This document shows, one piece after another, positions 25,512 to 34,377 of a DNA stretch of 64,000 bases (within the stretch, counting starts at the first letter, position 1; each line of letters starts with the position of its first letter). Made by a program: the position numbers and the translations under genes. Below the pieces are notes generated by a model. That model worked only from the letters and a program-made list of their open reading frames with translations, was not told where the DNA came from and made no database searches. The stretch spans positions 78,730 through 142,729 of the forward strand of contig NZ_WFKJ01000001.1 in the NCBI RefSeq assembly GCF_009208075.1. The letters are read 5' to 3'. The DNA is from Poseidonibacter ostreae. Lineage in GTDB: Bacteria > Campylobacterota > Campylobacteria > Campylobacterales > Arcobacteraceae.

Positions 25512-25664
25512 GTTTACTCTTCCTTTTGTGAAATAATACAATATTCTATATTTATTTTCACATAATTTTATATTTTGTAATTTATTTTAAAAATATAGTA
25601 TAACATAAATTTTCTTATATGATAATAATTTTCCTTTAAGTTTAGTTCCACTATAATTCTTCAA

Positions 25665-25681
25665 AGGATAAAAATTATCCT
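25665..25681. promoter_or_regulatory. Palindrome in the Fur/rubrerythrin promoter region
   Basis: AGGATAA-aaa-TTATCCT is a perfect 7-base inverted repeat about 34 bases before the rubrerythrin ATG and just after CACTATAAT (a probable -10 at 25649-25657). It could be an operator or a 5' leader hairpin. It differs from the classical Per box. Confidence 0.4.
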
Positions 25682-25715
25682 CTAATAAAAATTAAGCTAA
25701 ATAGGAAATAAGAAA

Positions 25716-26381
25716 ATGAAACAATATCAAACATATAAATGTAACGCATGTGGATGTGAAGTAGAAGTACAAGAAGCAAACGATAAAGCAAAATTATCAT
25801 GTTGTGGAACTGAAATGGATATGATTACAGAAAACTTAACTGCGGTTAATTTAATGAAAGCTTTTGCTGGTGAATCACAAGCTAGAAATAAATATGAATT
25901 TTTTGCAGAAATTGCATTTGAAGAAGGTTTACATAGAATTGCAAGATTTTTTAAAGAAGCAGCTGAAAATGAAAAATACCATGCAATTGCTGAATTAAAA
26001 GCTTATAATAAATTAGTTAATAATGTTGAGTTAGACTCTACTGCTAAAAATATTCAATATGCAGCTGATGGTGAAAAATATGAACATGAAGAGATGTATC
26101 CAAACTTTGAAGCAATTGCAAAAGAAGAAGGTTTAAAAGAAATAGCAAGAATGTTTAAAGGAATTGGAAAAGTTGAAGTTGAACATGAAAGAGAATACTT
26201 AGAATTAAAAGAAGAGTTAATTAATGAAGGCTTTTTAGAATCAGATGATAAAGATGAAGAGTGGGTTTGTGAAGTATGTGGTCATGTTCATAGAGGTAAA
26301 AAGCCACCAAAACAATGTCCTTTATGTGCAGTTGAAAAAGAGTACTTCAAAAAAAGAAATAAAGACGTAACTGTAGGATAA
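25716..26381 (+). CDS. Desulforubrerythrin (first copy)
   Basis: 221 aa with three metal modules. The N terminus is a desulforedoxin-like FeS4 site: C9xxC12 and C29C30. The ferritin-like diiron domain (about 45-175) has NLMKAFAGESQARNKYEFFA and later KVEVEHEREY ligand helices. The C-terminal rubredoxin has WVCEVCGHVHRG and QCPLCAVEKEYF. This three-domain form is the desulforubrerythrin described in Campylobacter jejuni, which reduces hydrogen peroxide. The divergent PerR-like gene and a promoter palindrome suggest peroxide control. A closely similar copy follows. Confidence 0.92.
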   Translation: MKQYQTYKCNACGCEVEVQEANDKAKLSCCGTEMDMITENLTAVNLMKAFAGESQARNKYEFFAEIAFEEGLHRIARFFKEAAENEKYHAIAELKAYNKLVNNVELDSTAKNIQYAADGEKYEHEEMYPNFEAIAKEEGLKEIARMFKGIGKVEVEHEREYLELKEELINEGFLESDDKDEEWVCEVCGHVHRGKKPPKQCPLCAVEKEYFKKRNKDVTVG

Positions 26382-26445
26382 TTTAAGAGTAATTTTATAA
26401 GAATAGGAATAGAATTACTTATATTAAAATATAAGAGGAACTAAT

Positions 26446-27099
26446 ATGAGACAGTATGAAACGTATAGATGTAATAAATGTGGAAATGAAGTAGAAGTAC
26501 AAAATGTTGGTGGTGGAGCACTTCACTGTTGTGGTGAAAAAATGGAAATGATTACAGAAAACTTAACTGCTGTTAATTTAATGAAAGCTTTTGCTGGTGA
26601 ATCAATGGCTAGAAACAAGTATGAATATTTTGCAAAAATAGCTCAAAAAGAGGGTTATAGAGATATTGCAGAACATTTCCAAAGAGCTGCAAATAATGAA
26701 AAAATGCATGCAAAACTTGAGCTTAAAATGTATAACCAAATGACAATGGGTAAAGAGTTTGGAGATACTGTTGAAAACCTTAAATATGCAATTGAAGGTG
26801 AATCTTATGAAAATGTTACAATGTATCCAGACTTTGCAGCAATTGCAAAAGAAGAAGAGCATAAAGAAGTAGCAAGAATATTAGCAGGTATTGGTAAGAT
26901 TGAAGTTGAACATGAAAACATGTATCGAAATCTATTAAAAAGACTTGAAACTGGTGCAGAGCATGAAAGTGATGATGCAGATGAAGAGTGGATTTGTGAA
27001 GTATGTGGACATGTTCATAGAGGGAAAAAAGCTTTAAAAGTTTGTCCTGTTTGTAAGCATCCTCAAGAGTATCAATCAAGATTAAATTCTAAAAAGTAA
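26446..27099 (+). CDS. Desulforubrerythrin (second copy)
   Basis: 217 aa, same architecture as the preceding gene: desulforedoxin-like Cys (C9xxC12, C28C29), diiron domain with LMKAFAGESMARNKYEYF and KIEVEHENMY, and rubredoxin with WICEVCGHVHRG and VCPVCKHPQEY. The two copies share long identical stretches (TENLTAVNLMKAFAGES), so they arose by tandem duplication, but the spacer of 64 bases and many substitutions show it is not recent. TATTAAAATATAAGAGG before the ATG may give it its own promoter and ribosome site. Confidence 0.91.
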   Translation: MRQYETYRCNKCGNEVEVQNVGGGALHCCGEKMEMITENLTAVNLMKAFAGESMARNKYEYFAKIAQKEGYRDIAEHFQRAANNEKMHAKLELKMYNQMTMGKEFGDTVENLKYAIEGESYENVTMYPDFAAIAKEEEHKEVARILAGIGKIEVEHENMYRNLLKRLETGAEHESDDADEEWICEVCGHVHRGKKALKVCPVCKHPQEYQSRLNSKK

Positions 27100-27108
27100 T
27101 AAAAAAAA

Positions 27109-27151
27109 GGATATCTTTGGTAATATAAGAAAAAATTACCGGAGATATTCC
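27109..27151 (+). promoter_or_regulatory. Leader hairpin that buries the ribosome site of the EEP nuclease gene
   Basis: Arm 27109-27124 (GGATATCTTTGGTAAT) pairs with 27135-27151 (ATTACCGGAGATATTCC) with two G-U pairs and one bulged T. The GGAG ribosome site (27141-27144) is inside the stem and the TTG start at 27152 is the next base. On the opposite strand the stem is followed by eight T, so it could also stop antisense transcription. Confidence 0.55.
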
Positions 27152-28750
27152 TTGTTTAAAATAGTTCTATTATGTTTATTTGCATTAAATATATATGCAA
27201 AAGATTTCGTCATTGCTAGTTATAACGCTGAAAATTTATTTGATTTAAAAAAACAAAATAGCGAATATAAAGAGTTTATTCCAAATACTTCTTCAAAATG
27301 GAATCAAAATAACTTCAATATTAAGATAAATAATGCAGTAAAAGTAATAAAAGATATTAATGCTGATATTATTGCTCTTCAAGAAATAGAAAATAGAGCT
27401 GTACTTCAACTTTTATTAAAAAAACTACCCTCTTATAAATATTCCTCTTTTGCAAAATATTCAAGATCATCAGTTGGCGTTGGATTTTTATCAAAAATTA
27501 AAATAAAAAGCAATAGACAAATTGATGTAAAGTTTACAAATAAAATCTTTAGACCTATTTTAGAAACTACTTTTGAAATTGAAAATAAAGAGTTTAAAAT
27601 TTTCAACAATCATTGGCCTTCAAAAAGAGTAGCTGAAAGTTATAGAGTTAAGTTTGCTAAAAAGCTTCAAGATAGACTTTCAAAACTTCCAAGAGATTAT
27701 GACTATATTTTATTAGGAGATTTTAATTCGAATTATGATGAAAATAGAAGTTTTAAATATAATAAAAAATTAAATAATACTTCTGGTATTACTGGAATAA
27801 ATCAAGTATTAAATACAACAGTAGAAAATAAATATATTACTTATGATGATGTTTTAAAACAAAAAAGAAAAGTGCATTTCAATCTTTGGTTAGACCTTCC
27901 ATCAAATGATAGATTTTCAAATAAATATAGAACACAAAGTAATACTCCTGATAATATTATTCTATCTCCTGCACTTCTTGATACAAAAAATATTTCGTAT
28001 ATTCACAAATCTTTTAAAGTTTTTAAGCCAAATTATCTTTATAGAAATAACAAAGTTTTAAGATGGCAAATGAAAGGGAATAGGTACAATAAAGTTCACG
28101 TAGGAGCTGGGTATTCTGACCATTTACCAATTTATGCTTCATTTTCAACATCAAAAGAGAAAACAAATCCTATTAAAGAAATTAAAAAAAATAGTAAAAA
28201 AGAGCTAAATAAGATTAGTGACTTATATAATAAAATGAAACTCATTGAACCTGCAATTATAAAAGATGCAGTTGTTATTTATAAAACAAAAACAGGTGCT
28301 ATTATAAAACAAAAAAACAATAGAGCTATTTATATTTATAAGCATGCACAAGAACTAAAATTAGGATATTCATATACTTTACAAATAAATGAAATAGTTG
28401 ATTATAATGGCTTAAAAGAAGTAGATTCATTTTCAGTTTTAGAAGAAAATGGCCGATTTAAAAACTATAAATCTTTATTTATAAATGCTAAGAAAAATGA
28501 TATTTTCAATCCAAATAATCAAAATGAAATAGCTTTTAATTTAAGAGGCGTGATAAAAAAAAGAAAACTATATATAGATGATTCAAATACTATCTTAAAA
28601 GGTAAATCAATAAAAATATTTGCAAAAAACAAACAAGACCTACCAAAACAAAATGAAACTATAACTTTTAAAAATGCACATATTGGAGTTTATAGAGGTG
28701 TTCCACAAGTACTAATTCATTCAAGTTCTGATTATCAAGTAGGAAATTAA
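27152..28750 (+). CDS. Secreted endonuclease/exonuclease/phosphatase-family protein
   Basis: 532 aa from a TTG start placed by GGAG; no in-frame ATG gives the signal peptide. A signal peptide (about 1-16, VLLCLFALNIYAKD) leads to a DNase I-like domain with FVIASYNAENLFD, IIALQEIENRA, NNHWPSKR, LLGDFNSNYD and YSDHLPIYA, holding the full catalytic set. Residues about 360-530 look beta-rich with OB-like repeats (SYTLQINEIVDYNGLKEV; EIAFNLRGVIKKRK), similar to the arrangement of extracellular nucleases. It probably degrades DNA or RNA in the periplasm or outside. Its stop overlaps the murJ ATG by 1 base. Confidence 0.83.
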   Translation: MFKIVLLCLFALNIYAKDFVIASYNAENLFDLKKQNSEYKEFIPNTSSKWNQNNFNIKINNAVKVIKDINADIIALQEIENRAVLQLLLKKLPSYKYSSFAKYSRSSVGVGFLSKIKIKSNRQIDVKFTNKIFRPILETTFEIENKEFKIFNNHWPSKRVAESYRVKFAKKLQDRLSKLPRDYDYILLGDFNSNYDENRSFKYNKKLNNTSGITGINQVLNTTVENKYITYDDVLKQKRKVHFNLWLDLPSNDRFSNKYRTQSNTPDNIILSPALLDTKNISYIHKSFKVFKPNYLYRNNKVLRWQMKGNRYNKVHVGAGYSDHLPIYASFSTSKEKTNPIKEIKKNSKKELNKISDLYNKMKLIEPAIIKDAVVIYKTKTGAIIKQKNNRAIYIYKHAQELKLGYSYTLQINEIVDYNGLKEVDSFSVLEENGRFKNYKSLFINAKKNDIFNPNNQNEIAFNLRGVIKKRKLYIDDSNTILKGKSIKIFAKNKQDLPKQNETITFKNAHIGVYRGVPQVLIHSSSDYQVGN

Positions 28751-30051
28751 TGCTATTAAAATCAATTTTTACAAATAGTACAGGTATTTTGACATCTAGA
28801 ATTTTAGGATTTATAAGAGATTTATTAACAGCTTCTATTTTAGGAGCGAATATCTATTCTGATATCTTCTTTGTTGCTTTTAAACTACCAAATTTATTTA
28901 GAAGAATCTTTGCAGAAGGGGCTTTTACACAAGCTTTTATTCCAGCTTATGCAAAATCAAATCATAAAATCAGATTCTCTTCTGTAGTCTTTTTACAACT
29001 ATTTGGATTTTTGATTATTCTTTCACTTTTAGTAAGTCTATTTTCATCACTTGTTGCAAAAGCAGTTGCAATTGGTTTTGATCAAGAAACAATAGATTTA
29101 GCAGCTCCTTTATTTGCTATAAATTTTTACTATTTACCAATGATATTTATAGTTACCTTTATGGCTGCACTTTTACAATATAAAAATCACTTTGCAACAA
29201 CAGCTTACTCAACAGCTCTTTTAAATCTAACAATGATAACTGCACTTTTAATATCACAAAATATGGAAAAATATGAGATTACATTTTATTTATCTTATGG
29301 TGTATTAGCAGGTGGATTATTACAAATTTTAGTTCATTTATATGCAATTAAAAGATTAAACTTATGTAAAATATTTCATTTTAAAAAGCATAAGAAAAAA
29401 GAAGAAAACAAATTTTATAAAAACTTTATGTCTGCAACAGTTGGCTCTTCAACAACTCATCTTTCGGCATTTATAGATACTTGGCTAGCCTCATTTTTAA
29501 TGACAGGTTCAATTTCTTATCTTTATTATGGAAATAGAGTTTTTCAACTTCCACTTGCCCTATTTGCAATAGCTACTTCTGTTGCACTTTTTCCAATGAT
29601 TGCAAGAAGTATTAAAAATAAAGATGAAAATAAAGCATTAGCTTTAATGAAAAAGTCTTCTCTAATTTTATTAGGTCTACTTTCAATTTCTACTTTTATT
29701 GGTATTTTTTTTAATGAATTTATTATTAGTTTACTATTTGAACGTGGAGCATTTACAAGTACTGATACTACAAATACTGCATTAATTTTATCTATGTACT
29801 TAATTGGACTTATTCCTTTTGGAATTGGAAAAATTTTCTCTCTTTGGTTATATGCAAAAGAACAACAATTCTTAGCAGCAAAAATATCTGTATATAGCTT
29901 AGGATGGAATATAGTTTTTTCACTACTTTTAATTCAACCTTTTGGAGCTGCTGGTCTTGCATTTGCAAGTACTCTTAGTGGTTTTATTCTATTTTTTCTT
30001 ACAATAAAAGCTTTTGGATTTCAGAAATTTATTGTGATGTTTAAAAAATAA
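28750..30051 (+). CDS. murJ: Lipid II flippase MurJ
   Basis: 433 aa, slightly short for MurJ, with 12-13 predicted helices. The opening TSRILGFIRDLLTASILGA and FKLPNLFRRIFAEGAFTQAFIPAYA are the MviN/MurJ signature with the essential Arg residues (cited as landmark fragments). SYLYYGNRVFQLPLALFAIA and LFERGAFT are also conserved. It flips lipid II across the inner membrane for peptidoglycan synthesis. The start codon overlaps the stop of the secreted nuclease gene by one base, so their translation is coupled. A hairpin follows the stop. Confidence 0.93.
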   Translation: MLLKSIFTNSTGILTSRILGFIRDLLTASILGANIYSDIFFVAFKLPNLFRRIFAEGAFTQAFIPAYAKSNHKIRFSSVVFLQLFGFLIILSLLVSLFSSLVAKAVAIGFDQETIDLAAPLFAINFYYLPMIFIVTFMAALLQYKNHFATTAYSTALLNLTMITALLISQNMEKYEITFYLSYGVLAGGLLQILVHLYAIKRLNLCKIFHFKKHKKKEENKFYKNFMSATVGSSTTHLSAFIDTWLASFLMTGSISYLYYGNRVFQLPLALFAIATSVALFPMIARSIKNKDENKALALMKKSSLILLGLLSISTFIGIFFNEFIISLLFERGAFTSTDTTNTALILSMYLIGLIPFGIGKIFSLWLYAKEQQFLAAKISVYSLGWNIVFSLLLIQPFGAAGLAFASTLSGFILFFLTIKAFGFQKFIVMFKK

Positions 30052-30068
30052 AAATAGCCCTATTTTTA
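30049..30068 (+). terminator. Terminator after murJ
   Basis: Arms TAAAAATA and TATTTTTA around GCCC, starting within the stop codon, followed by AATTTTAG. It separates murJ from the exporter gene, which has its own -10. Confidence 0.55.
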
Positions 30069-30093
30069 AATTTTAGTAATTAATTACAATTTA

Positions 30094-30101
30094 GCTATAA
30101 T
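30094..30101 (+). promoter_or_regulatory. -10 element of the MsbA-like gene
   Basis: GCTATAAT, 32 bases before the ATG at 30133, matches GnTAnAAT exactly. Confidence 0.6.
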
Positions 30102-30132
30102 GGCTTTTTTAATAAATATTACTAGGATTTAA

Positions 30133-31842
30133 ATGAAAGAATTTTTCAAACAATACTCCCCTTTTTATAAAAACTATAAACTTCAATTTATATATGCCTT
30201 CATAGGAATTATTTTAGTTGCAAGTGCAACAGCAGGAACTGCTTATGCTATTCAGCCTTTATTAGATGATATTTTTATTAATAAAGATGAAGAAATGCTA
30301 TATATGATGCCTGTTTTTGTTATTCTTTTATATACAGCAAAAGGTTTTGGACGATATATTCAAGCATATTATATCTCTTTTATTGGACAAGATATTACAA
30401 GAATTGTAAGAGATAGACTTTTTTCACATGTTCTAAACTTAGATATGGATTTCTTTCAAAAAAAACATGGTGGGGAACTTGTAAGTAGAATTATAAATGA
30501 TATAAATAGAATTCAACAAGCAGTCTCAAACTATGTTGCAGAATTTATAAGAGAAGTTCTTACAATTGTTGCACTTATTGGTTTAGTAATTTATCACTCA
30601 CCTGAACTTGCTTTTTATGGACTAGTTGTTCTTCCACTTGCAATTTGGCCTTTATCAAAACTTGCTAAAAGAATGAAAAAACTTTCATTCAAATCACAAG
30701 AATCAAATGCTGATATTACATCATCATTAAGTGAATCTTTCAATAATATAGAAATAATCAAAGCAAATTCTACAGAAGAAATAGAAGCAAAGAAATTCTC
30801 AATTCATAATCTAAATTTCTTTAAATATAATATGAAAGCAGTTAGAACAAATGAATTAACCTCTCCTTTAATGGAAATAATTGGATCACTAGCTTTTGCA
30901 GCTGTTATTTTAGTTGGAGGTTCAAAAGTAATTTCAGGAGAGCTTACAACAGGAACATTTAGTTCATTTATTGCTGCTTTATTTATGTTATATACACCTA
31001 TTAAAAGATTATCTTCATTATATAATAAAATGCAAGATGCCCTTGCAGCAAACGATAGAATTAATGAAATGCTTAATTCTAAAGCTACAATTATTTCAGG
31101 AAATAAAGAGTTTCCAGAAAATATAGAAAAAATATCATTTAATAATGTCTCATTAAACTATGGAGATTTTCAAGCTTTAAAAAGTATTAGTTTTGAAGCA
31201 AAAAAAGGTGATAAAATTGCACTTGTAGGAGATAGTGGAGGAGGAAAGTCTTCTTTAATCAATACTATAATTAGATTTTATGATATTTCTGAGGGTGAAA
31301 TAAAATTAAATGACAACTTATTAAATGAGCTTTCATTAAAATCTTTAAGAGAAAACATTTCAATAGTAACACAAAGAGTTTATATATTTAATGACACAAT
31401 AAGTGCAAACGTTGCTTATGGTTATGAAATAGATGAGAAAAGAGTAATTGAAGTATTAAAGCAAGCTCACGCTTATGATTTTGTATCGAAAATGGAAGAT
31501 GGTATAAATACAAAACTTGATGAGTTTGGAACAAACTTATCAGGAGGTCAAAGACAAAGAATTGCAATTGCAAGAGCATTATATAAAAAGCCTAAAATAC
31601 TTATTTTAGATGAAGCAACTTCTGCTCTTGATAATGAAAGTGAGTCAATTATCTCACAAGTAATAGATGATGTAAGTGTTGATAAAATTACATTTATAAT
31701 TGCACATAGATTAAGTACTATTAAAAATGCTAGTAAAATTGCCGTATTTAAAGATGGTGAAATTATTGATATGAATACAGAAGAAAATCTTTTAAAATCT
31801 TGTAAAGAGTATCAAAGATTATATAACTTAGCAAATATTTAA
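30133..31842 (+). CDS. msbA: MsbA-like ABC exporter (lipid A flippase candidate)
   Basis: 569 aa half-transporter. An N-terminal six-helix exporter domain (about 15-305) is followed by an ATPase domain with GDSGGGKSSL (Walker A), VTQRVYIFNDT (Q loop), LSGGQRQRIAIARAL (signature), ILILDEATSALDNES (Walker B and D loop) and the H-loop His in IAHRLST. Domain order and length suit MsbA, which flips lipid A-core, and the pyrD-protease-dapA neighbourhood matches the position of msbA in Campylobacter jejuni as I recall it. Other lipid or peptide export cannot be excluded. Confidence 0.86.
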   Translation: MKEFFKQYSPFYKNYKLQFIYAFIGIILVASATAGTAYAIQPLLDDIFINKDEEMLYMMPVFVILLYTAKGFGRYIQAYYISFIGQDITRIVRDRLFSHVLNLDMDFFQKKHGGELVSRIINDINRIQQAVSNYVAEFIREVLTIVALIGLVIYHSPELAFYGLVVLPLAIWPLSKLAKRMKKLSFKSQESNADITSSLSESFNNIEIIKANSTEEIEAKKFSIHNLNFFKYNMKAVRTNELTSPLMEIIGSLAFAAVILVGGSKVISGELTTGTFSSFIAALFMLYTPIKRLSSLYNKMQDALAANDRINEMLNSKATIISGNKEFPENIEKISFNNVSLNYGDFQALKSISFEAKKGDKIALVGDSGGGKSSLINTIIRFYDISEGEIKLNDNLLNELSLKSLRENISIVTQRVYIFNDTISANVAYGYEIDEKRVIEVLKQAHAYDFVSKMEDGINTKLDEFGTNLSGGQRQRIAIARALYKKPKILILDEATSALDNESESIISQVIDDVSVDKITFIIAHRLSTIKNASKIAVFKDGEIIDMNTEENLLKSCKEYQRLYNLANI

Positions 31843-31850
31843 CTCTCCCT

Positions 31851-31877
31851 TTAAAGAGCTATTATATAGCTCTTTAA
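31851..31877 (+). terminator. Terminator after the MsbA-like gene
   Basis: Perfect 12-base arms TTAAAGAGCTAT (31851-31862) and ATAGCTCTTTAA (31866-31877) with a TAT loop, followed by GACTTTTAAAAC. Confidence 0.65.
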
Positions 31878-31926
31878 GACTTTTAAAACAACATTTATTT
31901 TCATTAAAACTTATATTTAACGATTT

Positions 31927-31943
31927 TTAGATAAAATATCTAA
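31927..31943 (+). promoter_or_regulatory. Palindrome centred on the -10 of pyrD
   Basis: TTAGATA-aaa-TATCTAA. The inner GATAAAAT (31930-31937) fits the GnTAnAAT -10. The near edge is 20 bases before the TTG start. The same palindrome, differing by one spacer base, lies 19 bases before the methyltransferase start at 43609 on the other strand. Confidence 0.5.
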
Positions 31944-31963
31944 ATTTTAAAAAAAGGCCATTC

Positions 31964-33022
31964 TTGTTTTGTTATAACACAGTAAAAAAAGTACTATTCA
32001 AATTTGAACCAGAAACAGCTCACAATATCGCTGAATGCGGTTTAAGAATTGTAGGAAAATGTAAAATTTTAAAAAATATGATGGAAAAGAAGAACTTTAA
32101 AAATAATTCTAAACTTTCTCAAGAACTATTTGGTGTAACTTTTACAAACCCAGTTGGACTTGCTGCTGGTTTTGATAAAAATGCAACAATGGTAAAAGCA
32201 ATGCCTTCACTAGGATTTGGTTTTACAGAAATTGGAACAATGACACCAAAACCTCAAGATGGAAATGCTAAACCTCGAATGTTTAGATATCCAGAAGAAA
32301 AAAGTGTACAAAATGCAATGGGATTTAACAACGAAGGTGCTCATAAAGTTTTAAAAAACTTAAAAGAGGTTTATCCTGCAGCTATTCCTGTTGGAGTAAA
32401 TATTGGTAAAAACAAAACTACTCCAGAAGAGTTTGCATTAAGCGATTATAAAATGTTAATTAAAAAATTTGAAGCAACAAGTGATTATTTAGTAATAAAT
32501 ATTTCAAGTCCAAATACTCCAAATTTAAGAGATTTACAAAATGAAAAGTTTATTACTGAACTATTTACTATGGCAAAAGAGTTTACAAATAAACCAATTT
32601 TATTAAAAATTGCTCCAGATATGGAAGCACAACAAGCAATTGAACTTTGTAAAAGTGCAGTAAATGCAGGAGCAGCTGGAATAATTGCTACAAATACAAC
32701 TATTGATTACTCACTAGTTCCAAATTGTCAAGATTTTGGAGGATTAAGTGGTGCATGTTTAACAGAAAAATCTTATTCGATTTTTAAAGAAATTGCAAAA
32801 GAATTATATGGAAAAACAATACTAATTTCTGCTGGTGGAATATCAACAGGAGAGCAAGCATATGCAAGAATAAAAGCAGGAGCTTCTTTAGTACAATCAT
32901 ATTCAGGACTGATTTTTGAAGGACCTTCAATGGTTCGAAAAATAAATGAAGAAATTTTAGAGCTAATGGCAAAAGATGGATATGAAAATATCACTGAAGC
33001 TATCGGATCTGATTTAAAATAA
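31964..33022 (+). CDS. pyrD: Dihydroorotate dehydrogenase, class 2
   Basis: 352 aa from TTG; AAGG six bases upstream supports it and no ATG precedes the conserved start KVLFKFEPETAHN. Landmarks: FGVTFTNPVGLAAGFDKN (FMN site), FGFTEIGTMTPKPQ, NAMGFNNEGA, VINISSPNTPNLR with the catalytic Ser, LLKIAPD and GIIATNTT, and LISAGGIST. The N-terminal helix and SSPNTP Ser mark the membrane-associated, quinone-linked class 2 enzyme. It oxidises dihydroorotate to orotate in pyrimidine synthesis. It starts the operon that runs on through the protease, globin and dapA. Confidence 0.95.
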   Translation: MFCYNTVKKVLFKFEPETAHNIAECGLRIVGKCKILKNMMEKKNFKNNSKLSQELFGVTFTNPVGLAAGFDKNATMVKAMPSLGFGFTEIGTMTPKPQDGNAKPRMFRYPEEKSVQNAMGFNNEGAHKVLKNLKEVYPAAIPVGVNIGKNKTTPEEFALSDYKMLIKKFEATSDYLVINISSPNTPNLRDLQNEKFITELFTMAKEFTNKPILLKIAPDMEAQQAIELCKSAVNAGAAGIIATNTTIDYSLVPNCQDFGGLSGACLTEKSYSIFKEIAKELYGKTILISAGGISTGEQAYARIKAGASLVQSYSGLIFEGPSMVRKINEEILELMAKDGYENITEAIGSDLK

Positions 33023-33033
33023 GTAGAGATAAA

Positions 33034-34377
33034 ATGAATTTAACGAAATCAACAAAAATTATAAAAACTTTTTTATTCTTTCTTGTTTCATTATTCATTC
33101 TTACAGGAGAATTAATGGCTAATAGCTTACCAAAATATTATACTAAGACATTAGAAAATGGATTACAAATAGTTGCAATTCCTATGAAAAATGGCTCAAA
33201 TGTAGTTTCAACTGATATATTTTATAAAGTTGGAAGTAGAGATGAGAAAATGGGGAAAAGTGGAATAGCACATATGCTTGAACACTTAAACTTTAAATCA
33301 ACAAAAAATTTAGAAGCTGGTGAATTTGATGAAATCGTTAAAGGTTTTGGAGGAGTTAATAATGCTTCTACTTCTTTTGACTTTACCCACTATTATATCA
33401 AATCAGCATCAAAAAACATGGATAAATCTTTAGATTTATTTGCTGATTTAATGCAAAACTTAACTTTAAAAGATGAAGAGTTTCAACCTGAAAGAAATGT
33501 AGTTGCAGAAGAGAGACGATGGAGAACTGATAATAGTCCAATGGGTTATTTACAATTTAGATTATTTAACAATGCATATATTTATCATCCATACCATTGG
33601 ACTCCAATTGGATTTATGAGTGATATTAAAAACTGGTCTATTGATGATATTCGTGATTTTCATTCTACTTATTATCAACCAAAAAATGCAATTATTGTAG
33701 TTGCAGGAGATATTGATAAAGAAGAAGTATTTACATCTTCAGAGAAATATTTTAAAGATATTAAAAATAAAAAAGAAATAATTTCTAAAATTCATACAGT
33801 TGAACCAAAACAAGATGGGGCTAAAAAAGTTACTATTTTAAAAGATTCAGCAGTTCAAATGCTTGCAATTACTTATCATATTCCAAACTTTGAACATAAA
33901 GATCAAGTTGCACTTTCTGCATTAAGTGAATTCTTTAGTTCAGGAAAAAGTTCAATATTACAAAAAAGACTTGTAGATGAAAAAAGATTAGTTAACTCTG
34001 TATATGCTTATAATTTAGAGCTTAAAGACCCTGGATTATTTATGTTTATGGCAGTTGCTAATGAAGGTGTTAAAGCTAAAGATGTTGAGAAAGAGATTTT
34101 AGCAATTATTGATGAAGTAAAAAAAGGGAATATTAGTAAAAAAGATCTTGATAAAATTAAGATTAATACTAAAGCTGATTTTATATTCTCTTTAGAGAGT
34201 TCATCATCAGTAGCATCTTTATATGGTTCATACTTTGTAAGAGATAATATTAAGCCATTATTCGATTATGAGAAAAAAGTTGATGCATTAAATAAAAAAG
34301 ATTTAATTAAAGCTGCAAATAAATACTTTACAAAAAATAATTCTACTACTGTTATTTTGAAGCAGGAAAAGAAATAG
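33034..34377 (+). CDS. M16-family zinc metalloprotease, exported
   Basis: 447 aa. An N-terminal hydrophobic signal (about 10-28) is followed by LPKYYTKTLENGLQI and the inverted zinc motif H80MLEH84 (HxxEH) with the distal Glu in VVAEERRWR. A second M16_C domain (about 200-380) lacks a metal site, as usual. Such proteins are single-chain bacterial peptidases in the periplasm; substrates are unknown. It lies 11 bases after pyrD, the position of a homologous protease in Campylobacter and Helicobacter genomes. The stop overlaps the GTG of the globin gene by one base. Confidence 0.9.
   Translation: MNLTKSTKIIKTFLFFLVSLFILTGELMANSLPKYYTKTLENGLQIVAIPMKNGSNVVSTDIFYKVGSRDEKMGKSGIAHMLEHLNFKSTKNLEAGEFDEIVKGFGGVNNASTSFDFTHYYIKSASKNMDKSLDLFADLMQNLTLKDEEFQPERNVVAEERRWRTDNSPMGYLQFRLFNNAYIYHPYHWTPIGFMSDIKNWSIDDIRDFHSTYYQPKNAIIVVAGDIDKEEVFTSSEKYFKDIKNKKEIISKIHTVEPKQDGAKKVTILKDSAVQMLAITYHIPNFEHKDQVALSALSEFFSSGKSSILQKRLVDEKRLVNSVYAYNLELKDPGLFMFMAVANEGVKAKDVEKEILAIIDEVKKGNISKKDLDKIKINTKADFIFSLESSSSVASLYGSYFVRDNIKPLFDYEKKVDALNKKDLIKAANKYFTKNNSTTVILKQEKK

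Noticed and set aside
25512..25541. Longer start for the Fur-family gene
   Set aside because: It contains the ribosome site of the downstream ATG at 25511 and lacks one of its own.
25542..25664. Possible classical Per/Fur boxes in the Fur/rubrerythrin spacer
   Set aside because: Several loose matches to ATAAT-type arms exist, but none stands out from the A/T background.
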